Assembly (NCBI RefSeq): GCF_009905375.1
Contig: NW_027417565.1
Span: 1-64,000 of the forward strand
DNA from: Apium graveolens
Taxonomy: Eukaryota; Streptophyta; Magnoliopsida; Apiales; Apiaceae
Direction of reading: 5' to 3'
DNA: 64,000 nucleotides
Below are positions 22,506 through 37,965 of the stretch, piece by piece. How positions within the stretch are numbered: the stretch's first letter is position 1; each line of letters starts with the position of its first letter. The notes beneath the pieces are model-generated. The model searched no databases and was not told the DNA's origin. It saw only the letters and a program-made list of their open reading frames with translations. A program made the translations under genes and the position numbers.

Positions 22506-24238
22506 TGAAAGAGATGTGTCCTAAGTCCAATCATGTATGATGATTTAGGAATAACTTTTATGTAATCTGTTTTGATTTCATTGATATTAATAAAAGACTT
22601 GTTTTGGTTTTATTGCGGGCTTTATCTATTTAAGTGTTTAAATAAGATATACCATAGTTTAAAGTAAAGCTTTTTATGGATTATGATGAGATCATAATAA
22701 TGAGATCTAAAAGATGATAACTCTAAACTTAAATATATCCTGGTCGTAGGATTACTAACTGGTAATTAGTAATCCGCAAAGATCGGTACATACTATGCTT
22801 ACTTCATTATGAAGGATGTCTGTTCTCATAGACATTTGTGTGGTGACACTATAGCTAGTATGTAGGTGCTTATTATAGAATAAGTTCACTGAACATGACT
22901 CACACAGCTGAACAACTGATGGAGTTCACTCACGTGTCAGCAGTTGTTCACATAGTGATAAATGTACAAGTATCTTTAGACTTGAGGTCATCATAGTCAT
23001 CTTGTGTACACTGAACTATGCTTTGGTTTAGTTCTTAGTCTCCAGGGACAATTATAAGGGCTCTACTGGGTATAGGAATTTGTACACGAAGATAGTGTAA
23101 GATCAATAAAGGATCTACCCCTTCCAGTGAAGGAAGAGAATGTTCAATGCTGATCCACTTATGCCAGTTCAGGAATCTCTAGCTAGAGTGAATGAAATTA
23201 GAAAGGAGTTTCTAATTTACATTAAATAGAACTAAGCATAGTGGATGGGAAAGCAAATGATTAAATAAGATAGGCTTGACACAAGTTCCATGCCTTGTAT
23301 TTAATCATGACATTGCAGGGTTGAAGGAATTGATTGTACGGTAACTACTCACTGAATAGGTTCTTGGTATTCTAAGCAGTGAATTCGTATTATTCGGATA
23401 GTCGCGATAGGTTGAGAAGTATCCCTCATGATGTAGAATAAATATGATTAATTTATTAATTAATCATATTTAATGAATTAGAGAATTTATATAAATAATG
23501 ATAAAATAGTTCTATTATTATTTATTTCTACTACCGGCTTAATATTGAACCTACAGGGTCACGCCATAAAAGAGAATGATTTAATGGTGGAGGAATTAAT
23601 TAATAATGGCTGGTAATTATTTATTTGTGAAATAAATAATTAATTAGCAGATTTAATAATTGATTGAATGAGATTTAATTAATTCTTAATATTATTAATT
23701 AAGAATTTAATTTTGGAAATTAAATCAAGTGAGAGAATTATTTTTCTAAAGTGTTTACAAAAGGGATTAATGATTAAAAGGTGTTTTAATTATTAGTTAA
23801 TTGGTTAATAAGAATAATCAATTAAAAGGTTAATAATAATAATATTTTATGGAAAATTTTCAGCTGAAAATTTTGCCTATAAATATACTATTATAAACCA
23901 TATTTGCCTCAACCCAAATAATTAACCCTAATTCTAAAGTAGAACAAGAGGGAGGCAACTAATTCTCTCAACCTCTTCCTCCTCCATCACATTGTACTCT
24001 TGGTGGATACCGGTGGAGTGCTTCGCACTTGAGGAGCAGCTGCTAGGGATTTCCGTTCATCATTCTTGGATCGCTATTAAAGACCTCCATCTTTCCATTA
24101 ACGTAAAGCTTCTTAAGGTAAACATACTAAACTACGAATTAAATATTATTTTTTGCATGGATCCTGCGGAGGGTTTTGTTTTTTTTTTTAAGATTTAAAT
24201 TTACGTTTTCGTTGCGTTTATCTGCTAAAAACCCTTCA
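22506..24238 (+). repeat. 3' LTR of element C
   Basis: The 1733-bp LTR starts TGAAAGAGATGTGTCC after a polypurine tract and ends CTAAAAACCCTTCA. It is complete, unlike the 5' copy. The first candidate target-duplication bases to its right are GCATG (24239-24243); the left partner has been lost. Confidence 0.88.
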
Positions 24239-24429
24239 GCATGATCATGCAGAGTTTTGAGCATGCTCCTGCACTAGAATGAAAGACCAGCGCTCGGCTA
24301 CTGGAATATTCTTCTATTTCGGCATGATCATGCAGCTTGTCAGCATGAGGATGTCGTTATCCTCCCTTCTTCCTCGTAGGCCTTTTTATGTCAAGTTTCT
24401 CTTCAAAATACCGGGGCTCTTGTCCTACA
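24239..24429 (-). repeat. Terminal repeat remnant of gypsy-like element D (left copy)
   Basis: It matches 31500-31695 in the same orientation (GAGCATGCTCC, ACTGGAATATT, CAAAATACCGGGGCTCTTGT blocks). On the minus strand both copies start TGTAGGACAAGAGCCCCGG, so they are likely the LTRs of the gag remnant between them. The copy is cut by element C at 24238. Confidence 0.6.
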
Positions 24430-24968
24430 TCAGTCTCCTTCAATTCTATAAAACTCGACCTCGTGCTCTCATCTAAAATTAAAACATCATATGCCTCCTG
24501 CTTATCTCTCCATGGTGGTATTTCTTTAAGAAAATTCTCTATTGGAATCTTGTATTTAGCTTTTTCCTCTGAAATAACTTTTGGATATGAAATCACCAGA
24601 AGAAATAAACCAAGCAAATCATGATTAACTGTTGCAAGCATAAATTTATAATCCACATAATAATACTATTGTGTTATATCAAGGAACACGATAAATTCAC
24701 GTGGTTACTTCAAGACATCCTTATGTTCCACTGGATACATAACATTATTCCCATCTTTATCAATGAAGTCAATTGTTTCCTCTCTACTTTTATGATACAA
24801 GTTCATATTAAAATGATAGTTCCTACAATATTATCTGGCATGCTCCTACATCAAAATAATCAGAAACGATAGCATCATTTAAATAATTCAAAATAGCAAT
24901 GTCAATCACATACTCTTCACCTATGCTATTGCCAACCGATAGATTATCCCCACCAAAATTAAATAGTG
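24430..24968 (-). pseudogene. Eroded internal sequence of element D, unidentified
   Basis: The minus strand carries short open pieces (24357-24656 and 24823-25041) with no motif I recognise. Their position, between the terminal-repeat remnant and gag, suggests decayed internal sequence of element D. No catalytic pol motif can be read. Confidence 0.4.
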
Positions 24969-25534
24969 CTACATAAGGTGGTGGAGATAATTTAATTTCA
25001 TGATTCATATTTAAGTTCTCGTAATTTTCACGATATACCACAATCTCAGAAATGCGGGGATCACCTTACACTATGATTGAGTTAAGCTCTCATGTTGTAA
25101 ATCATCTACATCCACTGCTGTATAAGTGTTCAAGGACAATATTTTCTCACCTATAACAAGGCATTTAATATTACCATTATTCTCGTCTTCATAAACATTC
25201 CCAATGCCTTCTTTAATGTGTCCTTCTACAACTTTATTATTATCTTATTTTATCACTATATCATCTTCGCCCACTTGAGAAGATACAAAATTTTCACTAC
25301 TTGATGCCTCACCTCCTTCAACCTCTATATTCAATAGATTATCCTCTTTTGGTTGAGGACAATCATCAAACACAATATCTTCAGGTCCATAATGCTCTAC
25401 CATATCACCATCTTGTCTGTAAATCAACAAGCTACCTTGTTGTGGTTGAGGACAAATATCAAACACATTGCAAGAATTATCGGGTTCATAATGTAGAACT
25501 GTATCATGATCGTGTTTGAGTTCCATGCGCATCA
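24969..25534 (-). pseudogene. Gag 3' part of element D, tandem copy 1 (left of insertion)
   Basis: It is homologous to 30123-30690. The minus strand encodes an acidic region with two related units, NVFDICPQPQQGSLL and VFDDCPQPKEDNLLN, then Glu-rich sequence. It is the continuation of the Gag frame at 29616-30112 and is split from it by the TIR element plus solo LTR (25535-29615). Confidence 0.65.
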
Positions 25535-25789
25535 GGGGTGTATTCAATTTGGATTTTAAAGGATTATTTTGGATTTCAAAAATCTTAGGGTATTCAATTT
25601 GGATTCTAAAAAATTCTTTAAAATCTGATAATATTCAATAGGGATTGAAAAATGTCTTTTAAAATCGGGGGGTTTAAAAAGTCCATTAAAATCTGGTGGT
25701 ATTGAATTTAGATTTTAAAAAATCCATTAAATTCTGGTGGTATTCAAAAGTCCATATTTTTTTTGTATTTCATAAAAATTGTAGATTTT

Positions 25790-28700
25790 TGTCAGAACCG
25801 TGAAATTATGACTGTTTTGTGATATACTAAATAAGTATTATTATATCATAAATTATGATTGATCATAAAATATTAGTTGTTATGTGTTGTATATGTTCAG
25901 TGTGGTTCGGGTTATTTTTCGGTTATTTTATTACGTGTTAAAAGGGTTTATATTAAAAGTTATATTATCCAGGTTTTGTTTTAATAATTGTTATTGCGTG
26001 TATAGCATTTGACCTTATTTTGTATAATATGTTGTTTACCATATTGAATTTCTGAACATCCATTCAATTTAGAAAATGTCTCCTTTTATGAAAAATAATT
26101 TTTCTGGACCCCTATGGGTACTCGGAAGCCCACAAAAATCATATTTTTATTTTTATAAAATTATGGGAGTTTCAAATATTGCATATTTTTGTATTTTTGG
26201 ATTATTTATAATTTTTGGGAAATTTGGGCATATATTTTGTATTTATTAGAAATTTAAAATTTTAAAAAATTATTTCCCATAAATTATTAATTAAGGGCTA
26301 ATTAATTTTTTTAAAAGATATAATCAAGGACTAAACTATGATTAAGTGTATTTTCTATAATTATAAATAGATTACTTTTGTTATTAATTTTATAAAAAAT
26401 TCAGAAAAAATCGGAATTATTCTTTGAAATTAGGGTTAGGGTTCTTAATCGGATCACCAGAATCAAAGCCAGTTTTTCTATGATTCTAGGGTTCAAACAC
26501 TATCATGTACTACCTCTGTCCCGTTCATTTCTCTATGTTTGGTTTTTGCACGCATTTCAATGTTCAAATATCGTATAGTTGCATAATATTTTTTTGAATT
26601 TTTTTTGAATAAAAGTTTAATGTTTAAATTTTTATTCAGAAAAAAAAATCAAAAAAATATTATGCAACTATATGATATTTGAACATTAAAATACGTGCAA
26701 AAAGTAGACGTAGAGAAATGAATGAGACTGAGGGAGTAAGTACTCGAATTGAAGCTCTTAATATGTACTTTCCAATTATGCAATCAATTTCATGCACAGA
26801 TTCATGGATTTTTAATTTTTAAATTTTTGGGTTTATGTCGAATTTAGGGCTTTTGATTCTAGGGTTATTTGATTGATTTTATTTTTTGTATAGCTTCATA
26901 TGATTGTTTATAGTCGAATTGCATCATTAATTTCATTAAACTATAGCTGGAATTCATAGTTCGATTATTAGGGTTTATGATTTTTTTTGATTAATCGTTT
27001 TTGGATTTTGAGAAATTTGAGATATATTTGGTGATAGGGGTTTGATTATACACTTAATAAGCTTTGATTAAGCCATTAAATGTGAAGTTTCATGTACAAA
27101 TGAAGCAGATTGATGTTCGGTCGGATTTTGATCGAATTTGACCGGAGATTGATATTACGAGATGATTATGGTTAGATTATGGTTGATTGATGTTATTAAG
27201 GTTGTTTGGAATGAAAACCAGCTGAAAAATAGACCAAACAGTGTTATTTTTAGCCTGATCGGATGTTGCTGGAATCCTGGCCGGTCGCCGGATTCTGGAC
27301 TTTCCCGGTGATGTTCTTTATGACCCGTGTTGTTCTTGATAACCCGATTTCAAACCCGGTTTGTACCCGGTTTTGATCCATTCAAACCGAACCCCATTTC
27401 TAGAAGGCTGTCTCTGGAATTTGATTTTTAAAATAATTTAAAAATCAGTTAATTTATTTAAATAAATTGATTAATTAATTCAATTAAGTAATTTATTTTA
27501 TAAATAAATCTGAATTATTTTCAAATTCTTCCAAAATTCAAAATTTTTATTTATTTATTTATTAATTATTTAAATTGATTAATTATTTTGATAATTAATC
27601 AATTTATTTAAATAATTTATTTTATCTTTATTTAATTTCCAAAATTATGGAAAATTATTTTTTTATTCTGTTTTTTTCCAAATAATTATTTAAAAATTGG
27701 ATTAATGATTAATTAATTTAAATAATCAATTATTTTGAATAATAATTCGATTATTCTTTTTAATTAAATATTAATCGAACCTTTTATCCGTTTTAAATGA
27801 AACAAACGCTTCTAAAAATAGAAAATGATCTGTTTCCGATAAAAATAGTTTTAAATCTCATTTTTTTTCAAAAACGAGTCAACTTTTGATATTTATTTAT
27901 TTATAGGCCTAAATTATTATAGAAATATGGGTTGAATAATTTATAAAATTATTATACGAGTTAGATATTGAATAAAAATGTGAATAATGACCCGATTTTG
28001 ATTTCTAAAAGTAATTTAATAACCTGTGTGACTATCTGACTTATGTACTATGTGATTTATGTGTATAATTGAGTCCTTAATGTGAGTTTTAATTATTTTA
28101 CAAGTTATTTACTATTGTACGAGTAGACAATAGGGTGTAAATGGATACAGATTTGTTGTACAATTATTGTACAAGTAAGTTAAATTAGTATCTTTCGTTT
28201 ATAGATACGAATCGAATGAGGCAGTATAAACCAGGACTAGTTAGCAGTAGTAGAGTTTATCTTGATCGCATACCAGACAAGTTTTCTCCCCTATTCTAAT
28301 TCCAGAATAGTGAATTACTGTACGTATTCTTGTACCAGGTACAGATTATGCTAGTATGCATATTTCTTGATCTTTCTTTATAATATATATTGATATCTTA
28401 AGCATATGACCTTTGTTCTGGTTTATTGTAATTCATTTATTGTACTTTTTACAATATATTTACAAAAATTCTGATTGTCATAGATAAGTGAACACTTTTA
28501 TTCATATTCCGTTTGATTACAGACTATTTATATCTAGATACAAATCGTGATGTTGGGATAACATCAAGCATACCGATTGTTCTGGATGCTTACCTTGTGG
28601 ACTGGATGGCTATGAATTGGGTCAGGGATGGATCAGACCCTTTGTTTATTGAGGCCAGAATAGGTATGGGTACCCGATATGATAATGGGTCTATGCGGAT

Positions 28701-29387
28701 GGGCATAGGTCCGTATTGTATCCTGACTGATCAGCAGGTTATAGTACATATGTTGGTTCTTGTGTTCAGTCTAGTTTATTGTTGATCTCCGTCAACGGCA
28801 TTCCTTATTAATTGTAAAAAAAATCAGAAATTTATTGAGATTACTTATCTATCCTTTATCAGATTCACTTGATTTAATTTTGTTAATACTAACACACACA
28901 CACACACATATTGTGGACTTGCTGAGCAATTATGGCTCACGCTTGTTGTTACTTCCTTATATTTCAGTAAAGCTTGAGAATGCAGCATGTTCACACTCGA
29001 GTAGTAAAGAATCGAGTGTGCAGGTGGGACCCTCTGGCACCAAGAGTGCTAACACCAATCCCGGAAGAGAGCTTTGAGTTACCAGCTCAGGTGTAATTTG
29101 TGTAGTATATGTGTGTGTTATAAACTGAATTAGTTGTAAAATTTGAATAGACTTGTGGAGTATAATAAGTTTCTTATCAGCGTTTTGTGAGAATTTCAAT
29201 TTGGAATGTAATAATAGTTGAGTTTGTGTTCTTTTTTCATACTATAACCTGAAAAGATCCCGAGTAGTATAAGGGGTTAGATGCATATTTATTCATATAT
29301 ATATATATATATATTATACAAGTTAATTTATGTTTATGTCTAGCAAGTAACCCCCAGATATAGACCCAGGATTTGGAGGGCATTACA
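25790..29387 (-). repeat. Solo LTR of a chromovirus-like element with perfect target duplication
   Basis: It is 3598 bp. On the minus strand it starts TGTAATGCCCTCCAAATCC and ends CACGGTTCTGACA. It is flanked by ATTTT on both sides (25785-25789 and 29388-29392), a perfect 5-bp target duplication. No internal domain is present, so a complete element recombined to a solo LTR here. It contains an AT-rich zone 27420-27780, an (AC)n run near 28892, an (AT)n run near 29299 and a Stowaway-like MITE. Open frames inside (such as 28513-28785) show no known domain. Confidence 0.88.
26510..26736. mobile_element. Stowaway-like MITE inside the solo LTR
   Basis: A 227-bp element is flanked by TA (26508-26509 and 26737-26738). 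Its ends CTACCTCTGTCCCGTTCATT and the complement of TCATTGAATGAGACTGAGGGAG-like sequence pair over most of their length, giving a long hairpin. The CTCCCTC end and TA duplication are the Stowaway/mariner signature. It has no coding capacity. Confidence 0.82.
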
Positions 29388-29615
29388 ATTTTGATGGATT
29401 TTCCCGTGTATTATATGTTTTCAGAAATTTTAGCAAAATTCAAGAGATTTTGATGGATTTATAGAAATTTCTACTCAAATTAGCAAGACTCTACGAGATC
29501 TATTCAATGACTCCGCTAAAATCCGCATACAATTAAAACCAGCCAAAATTTGTAACAATCATTCAAAATCAAAGGATTGTTGTAAATCCTCAAAAATCTG
29601 AATTGAATACACCCC

Positions 29616-30122
29616 CGGATATAACCCTCTGGTAAAAACCTTTCAAACATCGATCACTTCATCTGCCTCCAAGTATGAATTAGTGTTTTACCTTTACGTC
29701 TCCTATCTGTTTGCAACTTCTCCCACCATATAGCATCGACACTTTTTAATTTACTGGCCACCGGTTTCACCTGTCTATATTCATCAACTCCTGTAAACTC
29801 AAAGATACGCTTAACTTTCAAAATCCCATCGAAGAAATCCTCAAATCCTAACCTCCCATGGAATAACATAATATCAGCTTGAATCTTGTAATCGTTACGA
29901 TGTTGATTGTTGCTATGACTAGAACCACTATAAGTGTTGAGGCAAATTCCTTCAACTTTATTTTTGTTGGCTCTAGTACTTCTGACCTCCGTATATTATT
30001 GAAACATTATTTTCAATCTTGTCATAAACTGCCTCAACTCTTCAATTGCTCGTGTATTATCAGCCTCACGATCACCATCATTAGAACCGCTGGTTGTGTG
30101 TCTCCCGGTCATCGTAGAACGA
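29616..30122 (-). pseudogene. Gag 5' part of gypsy-like element D, tandem copy 1
   Basis: Gag starts at ATG 30112 (MTGRHTTSGSNDGDRE), has an in-frame stop at 29996-29998, and continues in frame to a retrotrans_gag (PF03732) core. That core reads FHGRLGFEDFFDGILKVKRI, EYRQVKPVASKLKS, WWEKLQ and HTWRQMK. These are hallmark residues of Ty3/gypsy capsid proteins. The frame then reaches the TIR insertion at 29615 and resumes at 25534. Confidence 0.8.
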
Positions 30123-31203
30123 GGTGCTACATAAGTTTGTGGAGATAATTTAATCTCACGATTCATATTTAAGTTCTCGTAATTTTCACAATATACTACA
30201 ATCTTGAAAATACGGGGACTTACCTTACACAATGATTGAGTTAAGCTCTCATGTTGCAAATCATCTACCTACATTGATGTATAATTGTTCAAGGACAATG
30301 TATGCTCACCTTTAACAAGGCGTTTAACATTACCATCATTCTCGTCTTCATAAGCATTCTCAAGGCCTTCTTTAATGTGTCCTTCTACATCTTCATTACT
30401 TTCTTCTTTTATCACTGTATCATCTTCGCTCACTTGAGACGATGCAAAATTTTCACTATTTGTTGTCTCACCTCCTTCAACCTCTATATTTAATAGATTA
30501 TCCTCTTTTGGTTGAGGACAATCATCAAACACAATATCTTCAGGCCCATAATATTCTACCATATCACTATCTTGTTTGTAAATCAACAAGCTACCTTGTT
30601 GTGGTTGAGGATAAATATCAAACACATTACAAGCATTATCGGCTTCATAATATAGAACTGTATCATCATCGTGCTTGAGTTTTATGCGCATCTTAGAGTC
30701 ATAACCCTCTGATAAAAACCTTTCAAACATCAATCGCTTCATCCGCCTCCAAGTCTGAATTGGTGCTTTACCTTTACGTCTCCTATCCATTTACAACTTC
30801 GCCCAGTATACAGCAACGACACTTATTAATTTACTGGCCACCAGTTTCACCTGTCTATATTTATCAACCCCTGTAAACTGAAAGAAACGCTCAACTTTCA
30901 AAATCCAATCTAGGAAATCCTTAAATCCTAACCTCCCATGGAATAACGGAATATCAGCCTGGATTTTGTAATCATTACGATGTTAATTGTTGCTATGAAC
31001 GGAACCATTATACGTGTTGAGGCAAAATCCTTCAACTCTGTTTTTGTTGGCTCTAGTACTTTTGACCTCCGTATATTATTGAAACATTGTTATCAATTTT
31101 GTCATAGACTGCCTCAACTCTTCAATTGCCCGTGTATTAGCAGCCTCACGATCACCATCGTTAGAACCTCCGGTTGTGTGTTTCCCGGTCATCGTAGAAC
31201 GAT
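30123..31203 (-). pseudogene. Gag of gypsy-like element D, tandem copy 2
   Basis: This is a second copy of the ~1.07-kb unit, without the TIR insertion. Gag starts at ATG 31192 (MTGKHTTGGSNDGDRE) and shares the first in-frame stop (MFQ*, 31076-31078) with copy 1. It has further stops before the open part 30269-30790 (DRRRKGKAPIQTWRRMK, then the same acidic CPQP repeats). The shared stop shows the gag was already dead when duplicated. Confidence 0.8.
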
Positions 31204-31695
31204 GTGAAATCCTTACTCTAATGTCACTTGACGCAGGACGGAAGTGAAGGAAAAACAAACGCTAATCCTCGCAAGAACTCTCAAACGAGATATCCCTAAT
31301 CACCTGGAATCCACAAGGCAAATCTCGAATTCATGAGAAAAAAATTCTTGAATCCACGAGAAAAATAAGAAAAAACTCTTAGATTTTTAATTCAATCAAT
31401 GATTATCGTCTGTTGCATCATATCATTGTTTATATAGGGTTATAAAACCCTAATACAAAATAAAATAAATCATAATTAAAAAAAATATTAAATGTAAGTA
31501 GCATGATCAACCAGAGTATTGAGCATGCTCCAGCTGTAGAATTTAGTAGAATTAAAGACCAGCGCTTGCCTACTGGAATATTTTTCTATTTCGACATGAT
31601 CATGCAATTTGTCAGCATGATCGTATCGTTATCCTCCCTTCTTCCGTCTTTTCATGTTAAGTTTTTTTTCAAAATACCGGGGCTCTTGTCCTACA
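31204..31695 (-). repeat. Leader and terminal repeat of element D (right copy)
   Basis: 31500-31695 matches 24239-24429. On the minus strand it starts TGTAGGACAAGAGCCCC. A TATA-like CTATATAAAC lies near 31428-31437 on the minus strand, upstream of gag in the right direction. No tRNA primer site is recognisable between this and the gag ATG, so the exact inner LTR edge is unknown. Confidence 0.55.
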
Positions 31696-32250
31696 ATCAT
31701 GAAACGAGCCCATCCTTATTTAGAGATTACCTAAAAGCCAACCAAAACATTCAGGGGCATAGCTACAGCCTACATGCACTAAACTGCGATCATTTGTGCT
31801 CAGGAGTATGCCCTGTGAATTGTTAGTTGTTGCTTAGCTACAAAAGGATTGAACAGGGCAGGGGAAGGCTGCTGACCGAGTAAAGCTCTCACTTATCATG
31901 TTTATATTCTAATCCACTATGGTTATCCTGTGTCGTTTAGAATTTGTAAATTATCCGAATTTGTAAATTATCGTGCACCTAATATGCCAGTTGCAACATA
32001 ACTGTTTGCTTACAATGTAAAAATGAGAGAGACAGGGATCTCTCAAAATGACGTTCATACGGAGGTTTGATTAAAAAGTTCAATATTTTTTAAATGTAAT
32101 GTTTGAGAGGCCAAACCCAGGTAAGTAACACATAACATTACTGAACTGCAATGGCAAATAACATGACATGAACATCTAAAAATTATTCAGCATTGCCATA
32201 CAATAATCCCCAAGTATTGACAAATATCTAAAGTCGGAACATGCTCGTAC
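31696..32250. other. Spacer, no gene seen
   Basis: No ORF with a recognisable domain, no element ends and no RNA gene are visible. It separates element D from the foldback MITE and the kinase gene. Confidence 0.6.
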
Positions 32251-32723
32251 TAAATGATTTTTTGACCCTTAGCGTTATATCTATCATTCATAAATATTTG
32301 AATTCGTATCTTTTAGTCCCCAAGTTATGAAATTTCGTGCACTTTAATCATTTTTACTGTTACCAGTATATATCGGAATGACAAAAAAGACATTTATTCT
32401 CTGATTTGTACCTTTACGGGTTGTATCTTGAGAGTGAAAAAGTACATTTCTTATATATTTATTGTATATATTATCCCTAAAAATATATTATGGTATAACT
32501 TTTAACCCTCGAAATATAATAAATGTATCTTTTAACCCATAACGATACAATTTGAATAGGGTTAAATATTTTTTTTACCCCTCCGATTTATACCGGTAAC
32601 GATAAAAAAGGTTAAAGGGAAGGGTATGGAATCTCATAACTTGAGGATTAAAAAATACGAGTTCAAACATTTAAGGCTAATGAATATAACATTATATACT
32701 TTAATGATCAAATGGTCATTAAG
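32251..32723. mobile_element. Foldback MITE with long imperfect inverted arms
   Basis: The left arm (about 32251-32375, GTATCTTTTAGTCCCCAAGT and TGTTACCAGTATATATCGG blocks) pairs with the right arm (about 32575-32722, ACTTGAGGATTAAAAAATAC and CCGATTTATACCGGTAACG). The arms are ~130-150 bp and the AT-rich centre ~200 bp. It has no coding capacity. Arm identity is imperfect, so it is an older insertion. Exact ends and target duplication are uncertain. Confidence 0.7.
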
Positions 32724-33310
32724 CCCTACTAGATTCAGATAGAAATTAACAATGATACCTTTGCAAGAAATAATCACTATAATTTACAGGAAGTCTCCTG
32801 GAATCAAACTTAAATCAATAAAAAAAAATGACAAATGACAATTGTTAATATATAAAAAAATAAATCTAACTTGTTACTAAATTTAACATTTCCATCTAGT
32901 TTTGGAGAGCAAATGCTGTGCAGCATAGCCGTAAATACAAACTCAACTGCAACATCAAATGAAATATCCTCAAAGAAACACCAGTCCAAAACTGTTACAA
33001 ACCTACACCTAACCTCTGCACAATGTGGTACAAGGGGGAGTGAAAATAACAAAATCCACAAATACATGGGTAAATTTAACATCAAACACATATGACCTGA
33101 TTCTATACAAGTTAAAGGATATACAAGTAATACAAATTAAGTATTATGACCTGTAGTCTGATCCCAGTTCTCTAAGCCAACTCAACCCCAGTAGCAAGTT
33201 TCAAGGTAACGCACGCATCAAAGATGAAGGTTCAATTCATTTTAGACTTCGAAAAGTTGGGATAAAGCATTAAGGTGTGACCAGAAAGGAGGAAATCATT
33301 AACGATCCGG

Positions 33311-37965
<4,655 letters not shown>

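Larger units (their letters stand above)
16924..24238 (+). mobile_element. Copia element C, non-autonomous, 5' LTR truncated
   Basis: Two direct LTR copies flank a plus-strand internal region with a primer site, a long leader, a shortened gag-protease-integrase frame, partial RT and the last codons of RNase H. The 5' LTR lacks its first ~470 bases, cut by the solo LTR at 13073-16923. Two internal deletions (gag core and RT/RNase H core) remove essential parts. The 3' LTR end abuts gypsy remnant D at 24239, so C inserted into that remnant. Confidence 0.88.
25535..29615. mobile_element. TIR element (about 478 bp without insert), interrupted by a solo LTR
   Basis: The left end GGGGTGTATTCAATTTGG and right end ATTGAATACACCCC are inverted repeats. 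Subterminal repeats of GGATTTTAAA/TCCATTAAAATCTGG type fill 25560-25760, with similar inverted sequence at 29393-29600. Without the solo LTR it is about 255 + 223 bp. It has no transposase frame, so it is a MITE-like nonautonomous DNA element. The empty site is visible in the tandem copy near 30695, but no clean target duplication can be read. Confidence 0.75.

Noticed and set aside
28513..28785. 90-residue ORF inside the solo LTR
   Set aside because: No recognisable motif, and it lies in LTR sequence; chance frame.
29996..30259. 87-residue minus-strand ORF as a new small gene
   Set aside because: It spans the junction of the two tandem gag copies; its second half is the gag N-terminus and the first half is gag 3' sequence of the other copy.
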